Source: Enterobacter cloacae
Lineage (GTDB): Bacteria; Pseudomonadota; Gammaproteobacteria; Enterobacterales; Enterobacteriaceae
Direction: 5' to 3'
Length of the DNA: 62,077 bases
NCBI RefSeq assembly: GCF_011078175.1
Contig: NZ_JAALCJ010000012.1
Location: forward strand, 1 to 62,077
In this document: one piece after another, positions 36,657-46,642 of the stretch
How positions within the stretch are numbered: the first letter of the stretch is position 1
Layout: each line of letters begins with the position of its first letter
Notes under the pieces: model-generated
The model's database searches: none
What the model was told of the DNA's origin: nothing
What the model saw: only the letters and a program-made list of their open reading frames with translations
Translations under genes and position numbers: made by a program

Positions 36657-37910
36657 TTAATCGGCTTCGCGCCAGGCATTCTCTACCTCTTCGGCAAGAA
36701 TTTTCACCCCCGCTTCGATTTTTTCCGGGTCCGGCACGTAGTTCATGCGCATGCACTGGTGCGTGTGCGGCCACGGCTTATCCAGTCCCGGGAAGAAGTA
36801 ATCTCCTGGTACCATCAGCACGCCACGTTTTTTCAGACGCTGATACAGCAGCTCTGTCGTAATGGGCAAGTCCTTAAACCACAGCCACAGGAAAATGGCC
36901 CCTTCCGGTTTATGGATCAGGCAGCGTTCTTCCGGTAAATAGCGGCGAAGGGTGGCGATGGTTTCATGAACGCGCTTATAGTAAAACGGCTTAATCACCT
37001 CATTCGACAGGCGCAGCAGGTCGTTACGCCTGATCATCTCGCACATCATCGCAGGGCCGATGCCGCCAGGCGAAAGGCTGATAATGCCGTTCATGTTGGT
37101 AATGGCGGTGATGATTTTCTCGTTAGCAATGATAATGCCGCAGCGGCTGCCCGGCAGGCCCAGCTTGGAGAGGCTCATGCAGAGGATGATGTTTGGGTTC
37201 CACAGCGGCCGCGCTTCGCTGAAGATGATCCCCGGGAACGGTACGCCATAGGCGTTATCGATAACCAAAGGGATGCCGTGCTGATTCGCCAGCGCATCCA
37301 GCTTCATCAGCTCGTCGTCGGTGATCACGTTGCCCGTCGGGTTGGTGGGACGTGATACGCAGATCATGCCCGTCTCTTCACCAATATGTAGGTGTTCAAA
37401 ATCGACGTGATATTTGAACTGGCCCTCTGGCAGCAGCTCGATATTCGGACGTGCGGAAACAAACAGGTCTTCTTCGAGGCCGGCATCGGCATAGCCGATA
37501 TACTCCGGTGCCAGCGGGAACAGCACTTTTTTTGTGGTGCCGTCGGCGCGGCGTCCGGCGAACAGATTGAATAAGTAGAAAAACGCGCTCTGACTGCCGT
37601 TTGTCAGTGCAATATTCTGTGGTTCAATATCCCAACCCAGCGCTTCCCGCAGCATTGTTGCAAGAAGCGTCAGTAGTTCGGTTTTACCCTGTGGGCCGTC
37701 GTAATTACACAGCGCATCGGTTGCTTTACCGTTTTCCAGCATGTCTGCCAGCAGCGTCTGGAAGTAGGTGTTCATCTCCGGAATTTGAGCCGGATTTCCC
37801 CCGCCAAGCATGATAGCACCTGGGGTGCGCAGCCCGTCGTTGAGGTCCTCCATCAGGCGGGTGATGCCTGAGTGGCGGGTAAATTTGTCGCCAAATAGTG
37901 AAAACGTCAT
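36657..37910 (-). CDS. avtA: AvtA, valine-pyruvate aminotransferase
   Basis: PLP class I/II aminotransferase of 417 residues, the E. coli AvtA length. It makes valine from 2-oxoisovalerate with alanine as donor, and links to the ilv genes in this window. The PLP lysine is in MSLSKLGLPGSRCG. The substrate and cofactor regions NGSQSAFFYLFNL and SRPTNPTGNVI are conserved. I choose the ATG at 37910 (MTFSLFGDKFTRHSG), which matches E. coli; the open frame extends 22 codons further without similarity. In E. coli it is repressed by alanine and leucine. Confidence 0.96.
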   Translation of the reverse strand: MTFSLFGDKFTRHSGITRLMEDLNDGLRTPGAIMLGGGNPAQIPEMNTYFQTLLADMLENGKATDALCNYDGPQGKTELLTLLATMLREALGWDIEPQNIALTNGSQSAFFYLFNLFAGRRADGTTKKVLFPLAPEYIGYADAGLEEDLFVSARPNIELLPEGQFKYHVDFEHLHIGEETGMICVSRPTNPTGNVITDDELMKLDALANQHGIPLVIDNAYGVPFPGIIFSEARPLWNPNIILCMSLSKLGLPGSRCGIIIANEKIITAITNMNGIISLSPGGIGPAMMCEMIRRNDLLRLSNEVIKPFYYKRVHETIATLRRYLPEERCLIHKPEGAIFLWLWFKDLPITTELLYQRLKKRGVLMVPGDYFFPGLDKPWPHTHQCMRMNYVPDPEKIEAGVKILAEEVENAWREAD

Positions 37911-38050
37911 AGCAGGTGATCTGTCGGGCTTAATATGAAAGGCAGTAACCATAACGCCAGCACCGTGCTGGTGCAAATCGGTGGATGTGGTCGGATTTGT
38001 TGTTTTATGCGGCGGGTTTGTATTTGTGTGGTGAATTGTTCTGGTGAATG

Positions 38051-38086
38051 GCCCTCTCCCCTTGGGGAGAGGGTTAGGGTGAGGGG
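38051..38086. repeat. GC-rich repeat at the malS 3' end
   Basis: GCCCTCTCCCC-TTG-GGGAGAGGG forms a hairpin and is followed by TTAGGGTGAGGG. It belongs to the same family as the copy at 18523-18683. It ends two bases before the malS stop and lies beyond the start of avtA, so it may protect or end the malS transcript. Confidence 0.85.
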
Positions 38087-38087
38087 G

Positions 38088-40118
38088 TTATTGGTTACCC
38101 GCCCACACTACCATCACCTTATCGCCCTTGTGCTCGCGCACAAAGCCGTAGCCTTGTTTCATCGGCAGCGTGGTTTGCTTGCCTTCACCCACAGACGGAT
38201 GACGGGCGCGGAACTGCCCAAGAATCTGCCAGTGGGCGACAGTTAACGCTTGTTTACCCGTGACGTCCTTCCAGTTCATATCCGAACGGGTTCCCTGTAG
38301 CGGATCGGAGCCCGTCGGGCCGAATGGACGCTCTGATTCATCGCCGTAATAGATTTGCACGCTTCCCGGTGCCAGCAGCAGTAACTCAGCGGCGCGCTGG
38401 CCCCCTTCACGGAACAGACGCGTATCGTGGGAGGAGAGATAGCTCAGCACATTAAAACTTTGCAACTTTTCGGCCATTTGCTGCCAGGTCAAATCCATAT
38501 CGGCCAGACAGTCCACCGCTTTCGCCGCCTGCTCCTGATAGTCAAAGTTGATCATCGCATCGAAGCCGTGGCGGTAATAATCGCTCTGCATCACGCCGTG
38601 GCCCCAGGATTCACCGGTCATCCAGAATGGCGCATTGTCGAGTTTTTTGTCCGGGTTGGCGGCTTTCCACGCGGCCAGCGCCTGGCTGGCCTGGTTTTTC
38701 AGTTGCTGCCAGGCTTCAGGCTCAACGTGTTTAGCGGTATCGACCCGAAATCCGTCGATGCCGTAGTCACGTACCCACTGGCTGAGCCAGTGCGTCAGGT
38801 AATCTCGCGGCGTGAAATTCGTCAGCACTTTCGCGTTGGTGTCGGGCTTGTGTTGATAAAAATTCGGCAAACCTGACGGGGTCTTAGATTCCGTTTTCAG
38901 GTCTGGCAGGAAGGCCAGCGACATGGTCAGATCGTCAAAGCCCGGATTGTCGTAATCACCGATATCGGTACGGATCCATTTTTTACCCCACCATTTTTCC
39001 CATGCGGCTTTGTCACTGAAGTTGATGTAATCGTTGAAGCTGTGCCAGCTTTGACCCACGCCCGGCTTCCAGTCAGTCCAGCGCTCGCCGAGAATTTTTT
39101 TCAGCTCATCGCCCTGCAAATAGAGCGCGCCAAACTGATACTCCTGCATATCTGCGAGTGTCGCATAACCCGCGTGGTTCATGACAACGTCAAACAGGAC
39201 GCGGATACCGCGGCTGTGCGCATCGTCGACAAGCTGGCGTAAATCCTCTTCGTTGCCCATGTTGGCGTCGAGTTTCGTCCAGTCCTGAGTGTAATAGCCG
39301 TGATAGGCGTAGTGGGGGAAATCCCCTTTGGTGCCGCCACCAACCCAGCCGTGGATCTGCTCCAGCGGCGAGCTTATCCAGAGCGCATTCACGCCCAGCT
39401 GCTGAAGATAATCCAGTTTGCTGGTAAGCCCTTTAAGATCGCCGCCGTGAAAAGTACCAATCTCCTGCATACCGTCTTTATGGCGGCCATAGCTGTTGTC
39501 GTTGGTGGGGTCGCCATTCACGAAGCGATCGGTCAGCACGAAATAGACGGTGGCGTTTTGCCAGCTGAACGGCGCGGGTTTGTCCGTCTCGGCGCGCTCA
39601 AGCAGCAGCAGGCCGTTGCTGTTGGCGGCTGGCTGAAGCGTGACTTTGCCGTTTTGAACGGTCGCGGTCTGTTTGCTGTAAAAATCACGCACCACCGTGC
39701 CTTCCGGGAAGGTGTTAACGACGTCGATCGTAAGCGGTTTGCCGTCCCACTTCGGGCACTGGCGGGTAACGTTAGCGACAGGCTGTGGCGCCGCACTTTG
39801 CACCGTCAACATCAGCGTCGGCGTTCCAGAGCGCGTATCAATACGCATCTGATAAACGCCGTCACGGAATAATCGCCACTGCGGTGGCGTGCCTTCGCAC
39901 GGTTTGAGCGACAGCATCTCGTTGAGCTTAATGGCACCTGTCGGCTGCCAGCACGCGTTGTCAAGACTCAGCGTAAGCGGACGGGTACCCTTCGCAAGCG
40001 TTGCCTGGCTGGTAAAGACGCCGGTACCTTCAGCGCTAAACGCGTCAAATCCCGGCGATGACCAGTCGGCATGCGCAAATGCGGGTAACATCAGAACGGC
40101 TAATGCAGTGCGTTTCAT
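38088..40118 (-). CDS. malS: MalS, periplasmic alpha-amylase
   Basis: GH13 alpha-amylase of 676 residues, the E. coli length, that cuts long maltodextrins in the periplasm. The signal peptide is about 17 residues, ending PAFAHA before DWSS. A carbohydrate-binding N-terminal part leads into the catalytic barrel, with GFRVDTAKHV (nucleophile Asp), MTGESWGHG (acid/base Glu) and YLSSHDTRLF. I use the ATG at 40118 with AGGA upstream; the open frame 16 codons longer would spoil the signal peptide. E. coli malS is activated by MalT. Confidence 0.96.
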   Translation of the reverse strand: MKRTALAVLMLPAFAHADWSSPGFDAFSAEGTGVFTSQATLAKGTRPLTLSLDNACWQPTGAIKLNEMLSLKPCEGTPPQWRLFRDGVYQMRIDTRSGTPTLMLTVQSAAPQPVANVTRQCPKWDGKPLTIDVVNTFPEGTVVRDFYSKQTATVQNGKVTLQPAANSNGLLLLERAETDKPAPFSWQNATVYFVLTDRFVNGDPTNDNSYGRHKDGMQEIGTFHGGDLKGLTSKLDYLQQLGVNALWISSPLEQIHGWVGGGTKGDFPHYAYHGYYTQDWTKLDANMGNEEDLRQLVDDAHSRGIRVLFDVVMNHAGYATLADMQEYQFGALYLQGDELKKILGERWTDWKPGVGQSWHSFNDYINFSDKAAWEKWWGKKWIRTDIGDYDNPGFDDLTMSLAFLPDLKTESKTPSGLPNFYQHKPDTNAKVLTNFTPRDYLTHWLSQWVRDYGIDGFRVDTAKHVEPEAWQQLKNQASQALAAWKAANPDKKLDNAPFWMTGESWGHGVMQSDYYRHGFDAMINFDYQEQAAKAVDCLADMDLTWQQMAEKLQSFNVLSYLSSHDTRLFREGGQRAAELLLLAPGSVQIYYGDESERPFGPTGSDPLQGTRSDMNWKDVTGKQALTVAHWQILGQFRARHPSVGEGKQTTLPMKQGYGFVREHKGDKVMVVWAGNQ

Positions 40119-40432
40119 TCCATTTTCCTGTCGCGGCATTTTTGACCAGTGTGCCACTCGGCTCAAGGGAAAAACTCCTCCTCTACGGCTTTCTGCCCGG
40201 AGGACGCGAAGGGATGAGTGATCCCGCGCAAAATTAGGCAGTTATCTGCGATATCGCGCACATTTTTCCAGCGTTGGTGCTTTAATGAGCATGTTCCGGA
40301 TGACATAGTTTCGGAATTGGACTATTTGTATACGTGCTCTTGAGGACTATTTTTGGTATGATTTGAGATTCCGCTCTCAAATTTTTGAAGAAAATAAGGT
40401 GTTGGAATGCTTATATCCGACCAGGAGACCTA
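40119..40432. promoter_or_regulatory. malS-bax intergenic region
   Basis: 314 bases with no gene, containing divergent promoters. Two stretches resemble MalT boxes (core GGAKGA): GAGGAGGAG on the minus strand (40175-40183) and GGGATGAG on the plus strand (40211-40218). The bax side is A+T-rich with an extended -10-like TGGTATGAT near 40355. The MalT assignment is weak. Confidence 0.35.
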
Positions 40433-41257
40433 ATGATATCGACTCCCATTCGACGATATGGGGCCGCGATACTCATGTTACTCACCATGGTATTTTCAGG
40501 TGAGGTGCTTGCAAAGACGCACACTGATACAACGAGTAAGAAAGCCCACGTAATAAAGACGACAAGCAGTAAGGTTAGCAGTAAACAAGAGTATTCTCGC
40601 AATAGTGCAAAGAGTCGTTCACTTCCTGATTTGCGAAAATACCCTTCCGGGACACCAAGGAAAAAAGCGTTTCTCCGGACGGTAATGCCTTACATTAAAA
40701 GTCAAAATGCCGCGATTACTGCGGATCGTAACTGGCTGATCTCAAAACAGTACGAAAGCCGCTGGTCGCCGTCTGAGCGCACTCGCCTGAAAGACATCGC
40801 CAAACGCTATAAAGTGAAGTGGAGCGGGAACACGCGTCGTGTGCCGTGGAACACTCTGTTAGAGCGTGTGGACATTATTCCAGGCAGTATGGTCGCGACA
40901 ATGGCCGCCGCCGAAAGCGGTTGGGGCACCTCAAAGCTGGCACGCAACAACAACAATCTGTTTGGCATGAAATGCGCAAAAGGTCGTTGTACCAATGCAC
41001 CCGGCAAGGTGAAGGGCTATTCACAGTTTGAATCGGTTAAAGATTCCGTGAATGCATACGTGGTGAACCTGAACACCCACCCGGCCTACTCCTCGTTCCG
41101 TAAGTCACGCGCACAGCTGCGTAAGGCGGATCGGGAAGTGACGGCCACGGCGATGATCCACAAGCTGAAAGGTTATTCTACTCAGGGGCAGCGTTATAAC
41201 AATTATCTGTTCTCCATGTACCAGGATAATCAGCGTCTGATTGCCGCGCATATGTAA
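40433..41257 (+). CDS. bax: Bax, glucosaminidase-domain protein
   Basis: Protein of 274 residues, the same as E. coli Bax. The N-terminal membrane or signal segment (about 8-28, AAILMLLTMVFSGEVLA) is followed by a lysine/serine-rich linker and a FlgJ-like endo-beta-N-acetylglucosaminidase domain. The putative catalytic Glu is in VATMAAAESGWGTSKLA, and the NNNNLFGMKC motif follows. It likely acts on peptidoglycan, but its role is unproven. GGAG is five bases before the ATG at 40433, and the start matches E. coli. Confidence 0.93.
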   Translation: MISTPIRRYGAAILMLLTMVFSGEVLAKTHTDTTSKKAHVIKTTSSKVSSKQEYSRNSAKSRSLPDLRKYPSGTPRKKAFLRTVMPYIKSQNAAITADRNWLISKQYESRWSPSERTRLKDIAKRYKVKWSGNTRRVPWNTLLERVDIIPGSMVATMAAAESGWGTSKLARNNNNLFGMKCAKGRCTNAPGKVKGYSQFESVKDSVNAYVVNLNTHPAYSSFRKSRAQLRKADREVTATAMIHKLKGYSTQGQRYNNYLFSMYQDNQRLIAAHM

Positions 41258-41262
41258 TGAAA

Positions 41263-41292
41263 AACGCCTTCCACTGGAAGGCGTTCTCTTTT
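41263..41292. terminator. bidirectional terminator between bax and xylR
   Basis: Perfect 10-bp stem AACGCCTTCC (41263-41272) with GGAAGGCGTT (41276-41285) around ACT. CTCTTTT follows on the plus strand, and a run of T follows on the minus strand. It serves both convergent genes. Confidence 0.92.
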
Positions 41293-42471
41293 CTACAGCA
41301 GGACTTCACTGTACCGTTCCCGGTACTCCTTCGGCGTGGTGTCATACTCTTTCCTGAACACCGAATAGAAATACTGTAGCGACGGGTAGCCGCACATCTG
41401 TGAAATCTCGTTGATCGACAGCGAGGTGGAGATCAGCAAACTGCGCGCTTTCTCCAGCTTTTCCGCATGGATCACAGCGTGAATTGTCTCACCGACTTCC
41501 TCTTTGAACCGTTTCTCCAGATTTGAACGTGAAATACCGACCGAATCCAGCACCTGATCGACCTTAATACCTTTGCAGGCATGATTGCGAATGTAGTGCA
41601 TCGCCTGAATCACGGCTGGATCGTTTAAGGAACGGTAGTCAGTTGAACGACGCTCGACCACGCGAACGGGCGGCACCAGCAGACGCTGGAGCGGCAGGGA
41701 TTCTTTATCTAATAGCCTGTGCAGCAGCTTCGCGGCCTGATAGCCCATTTGACGGGTACCCTGAGCCACGGATGAGAGCGCCACGCGAGACAGATAACGC
41801 GTAAGCTCTTCGTTATCAATACCAATCACGCACAGCTTTTCCGGCACCGGAATATGCAAATGTTCGCACACCTGTAATACGTGGCGGGCGCGGGCGTCCG
41901 TCACGGCGATAATCCCGGTCTGTGGCGGCAGCGTTTGCAGCCAGTCAGCCAGGCGATTCTGTGCGTGCTGCCAGTTTTCTGGCGCGGTTTCCAGTCCCTG
42001 ATAAACGACGCCGCGGTATTTTTCCTGCGCGACCAGCTGGCAGAAGGCATATTCACGCTCCATTGCCCAGCGCTTTCCGCTGGTGGAGGGCAATCCGTAA
42101 AACGCAAAACGATGTACGCCTTTCTCCTTTAAATGGAGAAAGGCGGTCTCGACCAGAGCATGATTATCCGTGGCGATGTAGTGAACAGGGGGATAATGTT
42201 CCGGTGAATGGTAAGAGCCGCCAACGCCCACGATAGGCACGTCGACGCCACTCAACAACTGTTCTATCACGGGGTCGTCAAAGTCAGCGATGACCCCGTC
42301 TCCCAGCCAGTCTTTGATGTTCTCCAGACGGGTACGAAAATCTTCTTCGATGAAAATATCCCATTCCGATTGCGACGCCTGCAAATATTCACCAACCCCT
42401 TCAACCACCTGCCGGTCATAGGCTTTGTTGGCATTGAATAACAACGTAATGCGGTGACGCTTTTCAAACAT
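41293..42471 (-). CDS. xylR: XylR, xylose operon activator
   Basis: Regulator of 392 residues, the E. coli length. The N-terminal two thirds are a LacI/periplasmic-binding-protein fold that senses D-xylose. The C-terminal AraC-type domain has two helix-turn-helix units (IKVDQVLDSVGISRSNLEKR and SINEISQMCGYPSLQYFYSV). It activates xylFGH and xylAB with CRP. It is the fourth gene downstream of xylF on the same strand, 34 bases after xylH, so it is partly co-transcribed. Confidence 0.97.
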   Translation of the reverse strand: MFEKRHRITLLFNANKAYDRQVVEGVGEYLQASQSEWDIFIEEDFRTRLENIKDWLGDGVIADFDDPVIEQLLSGVDVPIVGVGGSYHSPEHYPPVHYIATDNHALVETAFLHLKEKGVHRFAFYGLPSTSGKRWAMEREYAFCQLVAQEKYRGVVYQGLETAPENWQHAQNRLADWLQTLPPQTGIIAVTDARARHVLQVCEHLHIPVPEKLCVIGIDNEELTRYLSRVALSSVAQGTRQMGYQAAKLLHRLLDKESLPLQRLLVPPVRVVERRSTDYRSLNDPAVIQAMHYIRNHACKGIKVDQVLDSVGISRSNLEKRFKEEVGETIHAVIHAEKLEKARSLLISTSLSINEISQMCGYPSLQYFYSVFRKEYDTTPKEYRERYSEVLL

Positions 42472-42505
42472 GGCTCATATTCCCAGATTAGTCACGATAC
42501 TGTTA

Positions 42506-43687
42506 TCAGGCGCGCCGCTTGGTGGCAGAGTCCATCCAGACTGCCAGCAAAAGAATGGCCCCCTTGACGATATACTGCCAAAACGTCGGCACGTCCATCA
42601 TACTCATCCCGTTATCCAGCGAAGCCATAATAAATGCGCCCATCACCGCCCCCGCCACGCTGCCAATGCCCCCGGCGAGGCTGGTCCCGCCAATCACGCA
42701 GGCGGCTATGGCGTCCAGCTCGGCAATGTTACCGGCGGAGGGGGAGCCCGCCCCCAGACGCGAACTGAGGATCAACCCCGCGATGGCCACCATCAGGCCG
42801 TTGATGGCAAAGACGGCGAGTTTCGTTCGCTCGACGTTGATACCGGATAAACGCGCGGCTTCCAGATTGCCGCCGATGGCATAAATACGGCGACCGAAAG
42901 CGGTACGTGTGGCCATAAACATTCCACCTAACAGCAACAGCGCCAGCAGCAGAACGGGCGTTGGGACGCCGCGATAATCGTTTAACAGCCAGATGGCGCC
43001 CAGCACAATCACCGCCGTAAGCGCCTGACGGCCGACAACCGAGGTTGAGGCTGGGGAGGCCAGCCCCAACGCCTGGCGACGCATGCGTCCTCGCCACTGC
43101 CACGCGACAAATGCCATCAGCCCAACCACGCCGATCGTAAAACCGACGCCATCAGAGAGGTAGCTTTGGCCAATCTGGGACATCGGGGCGCTGGTAGGGG
43201 AGACGGTGGTGCCGTTGGTGATCCCAATCAGAATACCGCGGAAGGCCAGCATCCCCGCTAAGGTGACGATAAACGACGGAACTTTCCGGTAGGCTACCCA
43301 CCAGCCATTCCACGCTCCCAGCAGCAGACCGAGTACCAGCGTGACCACAATTGTCAGCGGCAGCGGCCAGCCGAGCCAGACGTCAAAAATGGCCGCCACG
43401 CCCCCGAGCAGACCCATCATCGACCCTACCGACAGGTCAATTTCCGCTGAGATAATGACGAAGACCATCCCCACCGCCAGGATCCCGGTAATGGCGGTCT
43501 GACGCAGCAGGTTAGAGACGTTACGTGCGCTCAAATAGGAGCCATCGGTCATCCAGGTAAAGAACAACATGATGACGATGATGGCGGCAATCATCACAAA
43601 AACTTGCAAATTCAGCGATTTAAGTCCTGCAAACGCACCGGGCGTCGGAACAGCGACTTTGATATCAGACGGGTTGCTTTTCGACAT
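42506..43687 (-). CDS. xylH: XylH, D-xylose ABC transporter permease
   Basis: Inner-membrane permease of 393 residues, identical in length to E. coli XylH and very similar throughout. It has about ten hydrophobic spans and the branched-chain/ribose-type signature [19 protein letters not shown]. The cytoplasmic coupling segment [19 protein letters not shown] meets XylG. Its start lies 23 bases inside the xylG 3' end, so the two are coupled. Confidence 0.97.
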   Translation of the reverse strand: MSKSNPSDIKVAVPTPGAFAGLKSLNLQVFVMIAAIIVIMLFFTWMTDGSYLSARNVSNLLRQTAITGILAVGMVFVIISAEIDLSVGSMMGLLGGVAAIFDVWLGWPLPLTIVVTLVLGLLLGAWNGWWVAYRKVPSFIVTLAGMLAFRGILIGITNGTTVSPTSAPMSQIGQSYLSDGVGFTIGVVGLMAFVAWQWRGRMRRQALGLASPASTSVVGRQALTAVIVLGAIWLLNDYRGVPTPVLLLALLLLGGMFMATRTAFGRRIYAIGGNLEAARLSGINVERTKLAVFAINGLMVAIAGLILSSRLGAGSPSAGNIAELDAIAACVIGGTSLAGGIGSVAGAVMGAFIMASLDNGMSMMDVPTFWQYIVKGAILLLAVWMDSATKRRA

Positions 43688-45206
43688 GGCGTTCGCTCCT
43701 TAAGGCAGCTTCCATCACCTGCTCTTGCGTCAGGTTCTGGTTGTTCAGGTTGGCTTTGAGTTTCCCTTCATGCATGACGAGCACGCGGTCGCTCAGGCCC
43801 AGCACTTCAGGCAATTCGGACGAGATAACAATGACGGCAATGCCTTGCTGCACAAGCTGATTGATCAGCTTGTAGATTTCATACTTCGCACCGATATCGA
43901 TCCCGCGGGTGGGTTCATCCAGAATTAAAATGCGTGGATTAAGCAGCAGGCAGCGCGCCAGAATCGCTTTTTGCTGGTTGCCGCCGCTCAGGCGTCCTAT
44001 GGCCAGGTCTGGCGAGGATGTTTTCACCTTTAGCCGGGCGAGCGACTGGAGAACGCATTGCTGTTCTGCGGCATCATCGAGGCTGCTCAGCGCCCCGGAA
44101 AACTGGCTGAGTGCCGCCAGCGTGATATTTTTTCCCACCGCCATTACCGGCACGATGCCGTCTTTTTTGCGGTCTTCTGGCACCATGGCAATGCCTTTGG
44201 CAATGGCCTGCTGGCAGTTGCCGATTTTTACCGGCTGACCGTCGATATAAATTTTGCCTTCCCAGCGCCCCGGCCAGACGCCAAAGAGACACTGCACGGC
44301 CTCGGTTCTTCCGGCACCCACTAATCCGGCAATGCCGAGAATTTCCCCGCGGTGCAGCGAGAAGGAGAGGTTATCCACGCGCTTGATATGGCGATTAACG
44401 GGATGCCACGCCGTCAGGTTTTCCACGCGCAGGAGCTCTTCACCAATTGCGTGCGGTTCGCCAGGGTACAGCGCGGTGAGTTCACGGCCCACCATCATGG
44501 TGATGATGTCTTCCTCGCTCATGCCTTCTGCTTCACGTGTGCCGATGTGCTGCCCGTCGCGGATAACGCAAATGGTGTCGGAAATGGCTTTGACCTCATT
44601 GAGCTTGTGCGAAATATAGATACAGGCGATGCCGTGGTTTTGCAGGTCGCGGATGATATTGAGCAGAACGGCGGTTTCCTGTTCGGTAAGTGAAGCGGTT
44701 GGCTCGTCAAGGATTAACAGGCGTACCTGTTTGTTCAGTGCCTTGGCGATCTCCACCAGCTGCTGCTGGCCCAAACCTAAGTCGCCCACGCGCGCATCCG
44801 GTGAAATAGCCAGGCTCACCTGAGCCAGCAGTTTTTCGCAGCGCAGCGTCATGGTGTCATAATCCAGTACGCCGTGGCGCGAGAGTTCGGCACCGAGAAA
44901 GATATTTTCCAGCACGGTTAGGTGCTTCACCAGCGCCAGTTCCTGGTGAATGATAGCGATGCCTTTACGTTCGGTATCACGTATATGCGTGGCATGGAGC
45001 ACCTCACCGGCAAAGACGATTTCGCCCTCGTAACTGCCGTGCGGGTAGATCCCGCACAACACTTTCATCAGCGTGGATTTCCCCGAGCCATTTTCGCCGC
45101 ACAGCGACATCACTTCGCCGGGATTCAGCCGCAGGCTAACGTTGTCGACCGCTTTCACCGCTCCAAAGGCTTTGGTGATGCTTTTCATTTCAAGTAAATA
45201 AGACAT
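43665..45206 (-). CDS. xylG: XylG, D-xylose ABC transporter ATPase
   Basis: ATPase of 513 residues with two ABC domains in tandem, as in sugar importers of the RbsA type. The first Walker A is GENGSGKST (about 37-45) with [10 protein letters not shown]. The second has a degenerate GLVGAGRTE in place of Walker A, the signature [13 protein letters not shown], and [12 protein letters not shown]. The degenerate second site is normal for the family. It lies downstream of xylF across a 72-base spacer with a hairpin. Confidence 0.97.
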   Translation of the reverse strand: MSYLLEMKSITKAFGAVKAVDNVSLRLNPGEVMSLCGENGSGKSTLMKVLCGIYPHGSYEGEIVFAGEVLHATHIRDTERKGIAIIHQELALVKHLTVLENIFLGAELSRHGVLDYDTMTLRCEKLLAQVSLAISPDARVGDLGLGQQQLVEIAKALNKQVRLLILDEPTASLTEQETAVLLNIIRDLQNHGIACIYISHKLNEVKAISDTICVIRDGQHIGTREAEGMSEEDIITMMVGRELTALYPGEPHAIGEELLRVENLTAWHPVNRHIKRVDNLSFSLHRGEILGIAGLVGAGRTEAVQCLFGVWPGRWEGKIYIDGQPVKIGNCQQAIAKGIAMVPEDRKKDGIVPVMAVGKNITLAALSQFSGALSSLDDAAEQQCVLQSLARLKVKTSSPDLAIGRLSGGNQQKAILARCLLLNPRILILDEPTRGIDIGAKYEIYKLINQLVQQGIAVIVISSELPEVLGLSDRVLVMHEGKLKANLNNQNLTQEQVMEAALRSERHVEKQPV

Positions 45207-45250
45207 AACTGCTCCGCATAGCCCGACAGATGAACAGGGCAGGTCGATGC

Positions 45251-45269
45251 GCCCCTGGCGGGCAGGGGC
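45251..45269 (-). other. xylF-xylG intercistronic hairpin
   Basis: Stem GCCCCTG with CAGGGGC around five bases. There is no T-run. It lies directly after xylF and could shield the xylF mRNA 3' end, giving more binding protein than ATPase, a common arrangement in ABC sugar operons. Confidence 0.55.
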
Positions 45270-45278
45270 TGCTCTGGA

Positions 45279-46271
45279 TTACAGTTCACTCTTCTTATGG
45301 AAACCGTCTTTCACCACCGTGGCGTCAATATTCTCTTTGTTAACTTCGATAGGAGTAAGCAGGCGAGCAGGTACGTCTTTCAGGCCGTTATTTAACGTCG
45401 CGTCTGCTTTAGGTTGCTGACCATTGCCCAGTTCAACGGCAATTTCGGCGGCCGTATTGGCAAGCTCGGTAATGGGCTTGTACACCGTCATGGTCTGGGT
45501 ACCCGCAATGATGCGTTTTACACCCGCAAGGTCGGCGTCCTGTCCGGAAATCGCGACTTTTCCGGCCAGACCCTGCGCGCTAAGCGCCTGAATGGCGCCA
45601 CCCGCAGTGGCATCGTTAGAGGCCACTACCGCATCGATTTTGTTGTTATTTGCGGTCAACGCGTTTTCCATAATTTTCAGCGCGTTTTCCGGTAACCAGC
45701 CGTCAGCCCACTGGTCGCCGACGACTTTAATTTTGCCCTCGTCGATATATGGCTTAAGCACTTTCATTTGTCCCTGGCGGAACAGTTTGGCGTTGTTATC
45801 CACGGGCGAGCCACCCATCAGGAAATAATTCCCTTGAGGCACTTTTGCGACAAGGCTTTTAGCCTGTAATTCGCCCACCTTTTCATTGTCGAACGAAATA
45901 TAATAATCAATGTCCGCATTATTAATCATGCGGTCATAAGCCAGGACTTTTATGCCTTCCTGTTTCGCTTCTTTCACCACGTTGCTTAATACCTGGCCGT
46001 TATACGGGATAATGACCAGCACATCGACGCCACGGTTGATCATATTCTCAATTTGCGACATTTGCGTCTCTTCGTTGCCGTTAGCGGACTGAACGAACAC
46101 CTCCGCGCCGAGAGATTCCGCTTTTTTAACAAAGATATCGCGATCTTTTTGCCAGCGTTCCAGACGTAAGTCATCAATCGCCATGCCGATTTTGACCTCT
46201 TTGGCGTGGCCGGCAAAGCTTGCAAGCAGGAGAGTAGTGCAGAGCGTTAGGGTCAGGTTCTTTATCTTCAT
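45279..46271 (-). CDS. xylF: XylF, D-xylose-binding periplasmic protein
   Basis: Periplasmic substrate-binding protein of 330 residues (same as E. coli) that captures D-xylose for XylGH. The signal peptide is about 23 residues, ending LLASFAGHA before KEVKIGMAID. The fold is the ribose-binding type, with conserved segments GVDVLVIIPYNGQVL and ASNDATAGGAIQAL. It is the first gene of xylFGH(R), divergent from xylAB. Confidence 0.97.
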   Translation of the reverse strand: MKIKNLTLTLCTTLLLASFAGHAKEVKIGMAIDDLRLERWQKDRDIFVKKAESLGAEVFVQSANGNEETQMSQIENMINRGVDVLVIIPYNGQVLSNVVKEAKQEGIKVLAYDRMINNADIDYYISFDNEKVGELQAKSLVAKVPQGNYFLMGGSPVDNNAKLFRQGQMKVLKPYIDEGKIKVVGDQWADGWLPENALKIMENALTANNNKIDAVVASNDATAGGAIQALSAQGLAGKVAISGQDADLAGVKRIIAGTQTMTVYKPITELANTAAEIAVELGNGQQPKADATLNNGLKDVPARLLTPIEVNKENIDATVVKDGFHKKSEL

Positions 46272-46642
46272 AATTATTAGGCCTTTTTGTAGGGGTATGT
46301 GTAGCTGAGATAAAAGAAACGTTCACTGCTGAGACGCAGCAAATTTTTAACGTGGAAAGGCCTGCTGGCAATTACAGATTTTTATCTTCTCATTACGATA
46401 TTTGGTTTATTTCTGAATTTATGACCGCGATCGGATTTTAAAAAGCGTAACCTATTAATTACATTTGATTCTGGAATACACGCCGAAAATTAGTTTGTCT
46501 GCACATTATTTTGCGAGCCAGCGCACAATTGCGCATTCTCTCAATAGCAGTGTGAAATAACGTAATTGAGCAACTTCCAATGTCTATTCACTATTACTCC
46601 AGAAGCAAGACCACGCCGCATACCCTGATTATGGAGCTCAAT
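46272..46642. promoter_or_regulatory. xylF-xylA divergent control region
   Basis: 371 bases without a gene, A+T-rich. The xylA-proximal half closely follows the E. coli xylA promoter (for example CAATAGCAGTGTGAAATAAC). A CRP-type site lies at 46512-46527. XylR sites should flank it, but I cannot place them exactly. Confidence 0.7.
46512..46527. promoter_or_regulatory. CRP site of the xyl region
   Basis: TGCGAGCCAGCGCACA has the TGCGA-N6-GCACA form, which is poor against consensus but nearly the same as the CRP site I remember in the E. coli xylA-xylF region. Both operons probably depend on it together with XylR. Confidence 0.6.

Noticed and set aside
46580..46642. N-terminal extension of XylA
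   Set aside because: The 21 extra codons lie in the promoter-proximal leader, show no family similarity, and a better ribosome binding site precedes 46643.
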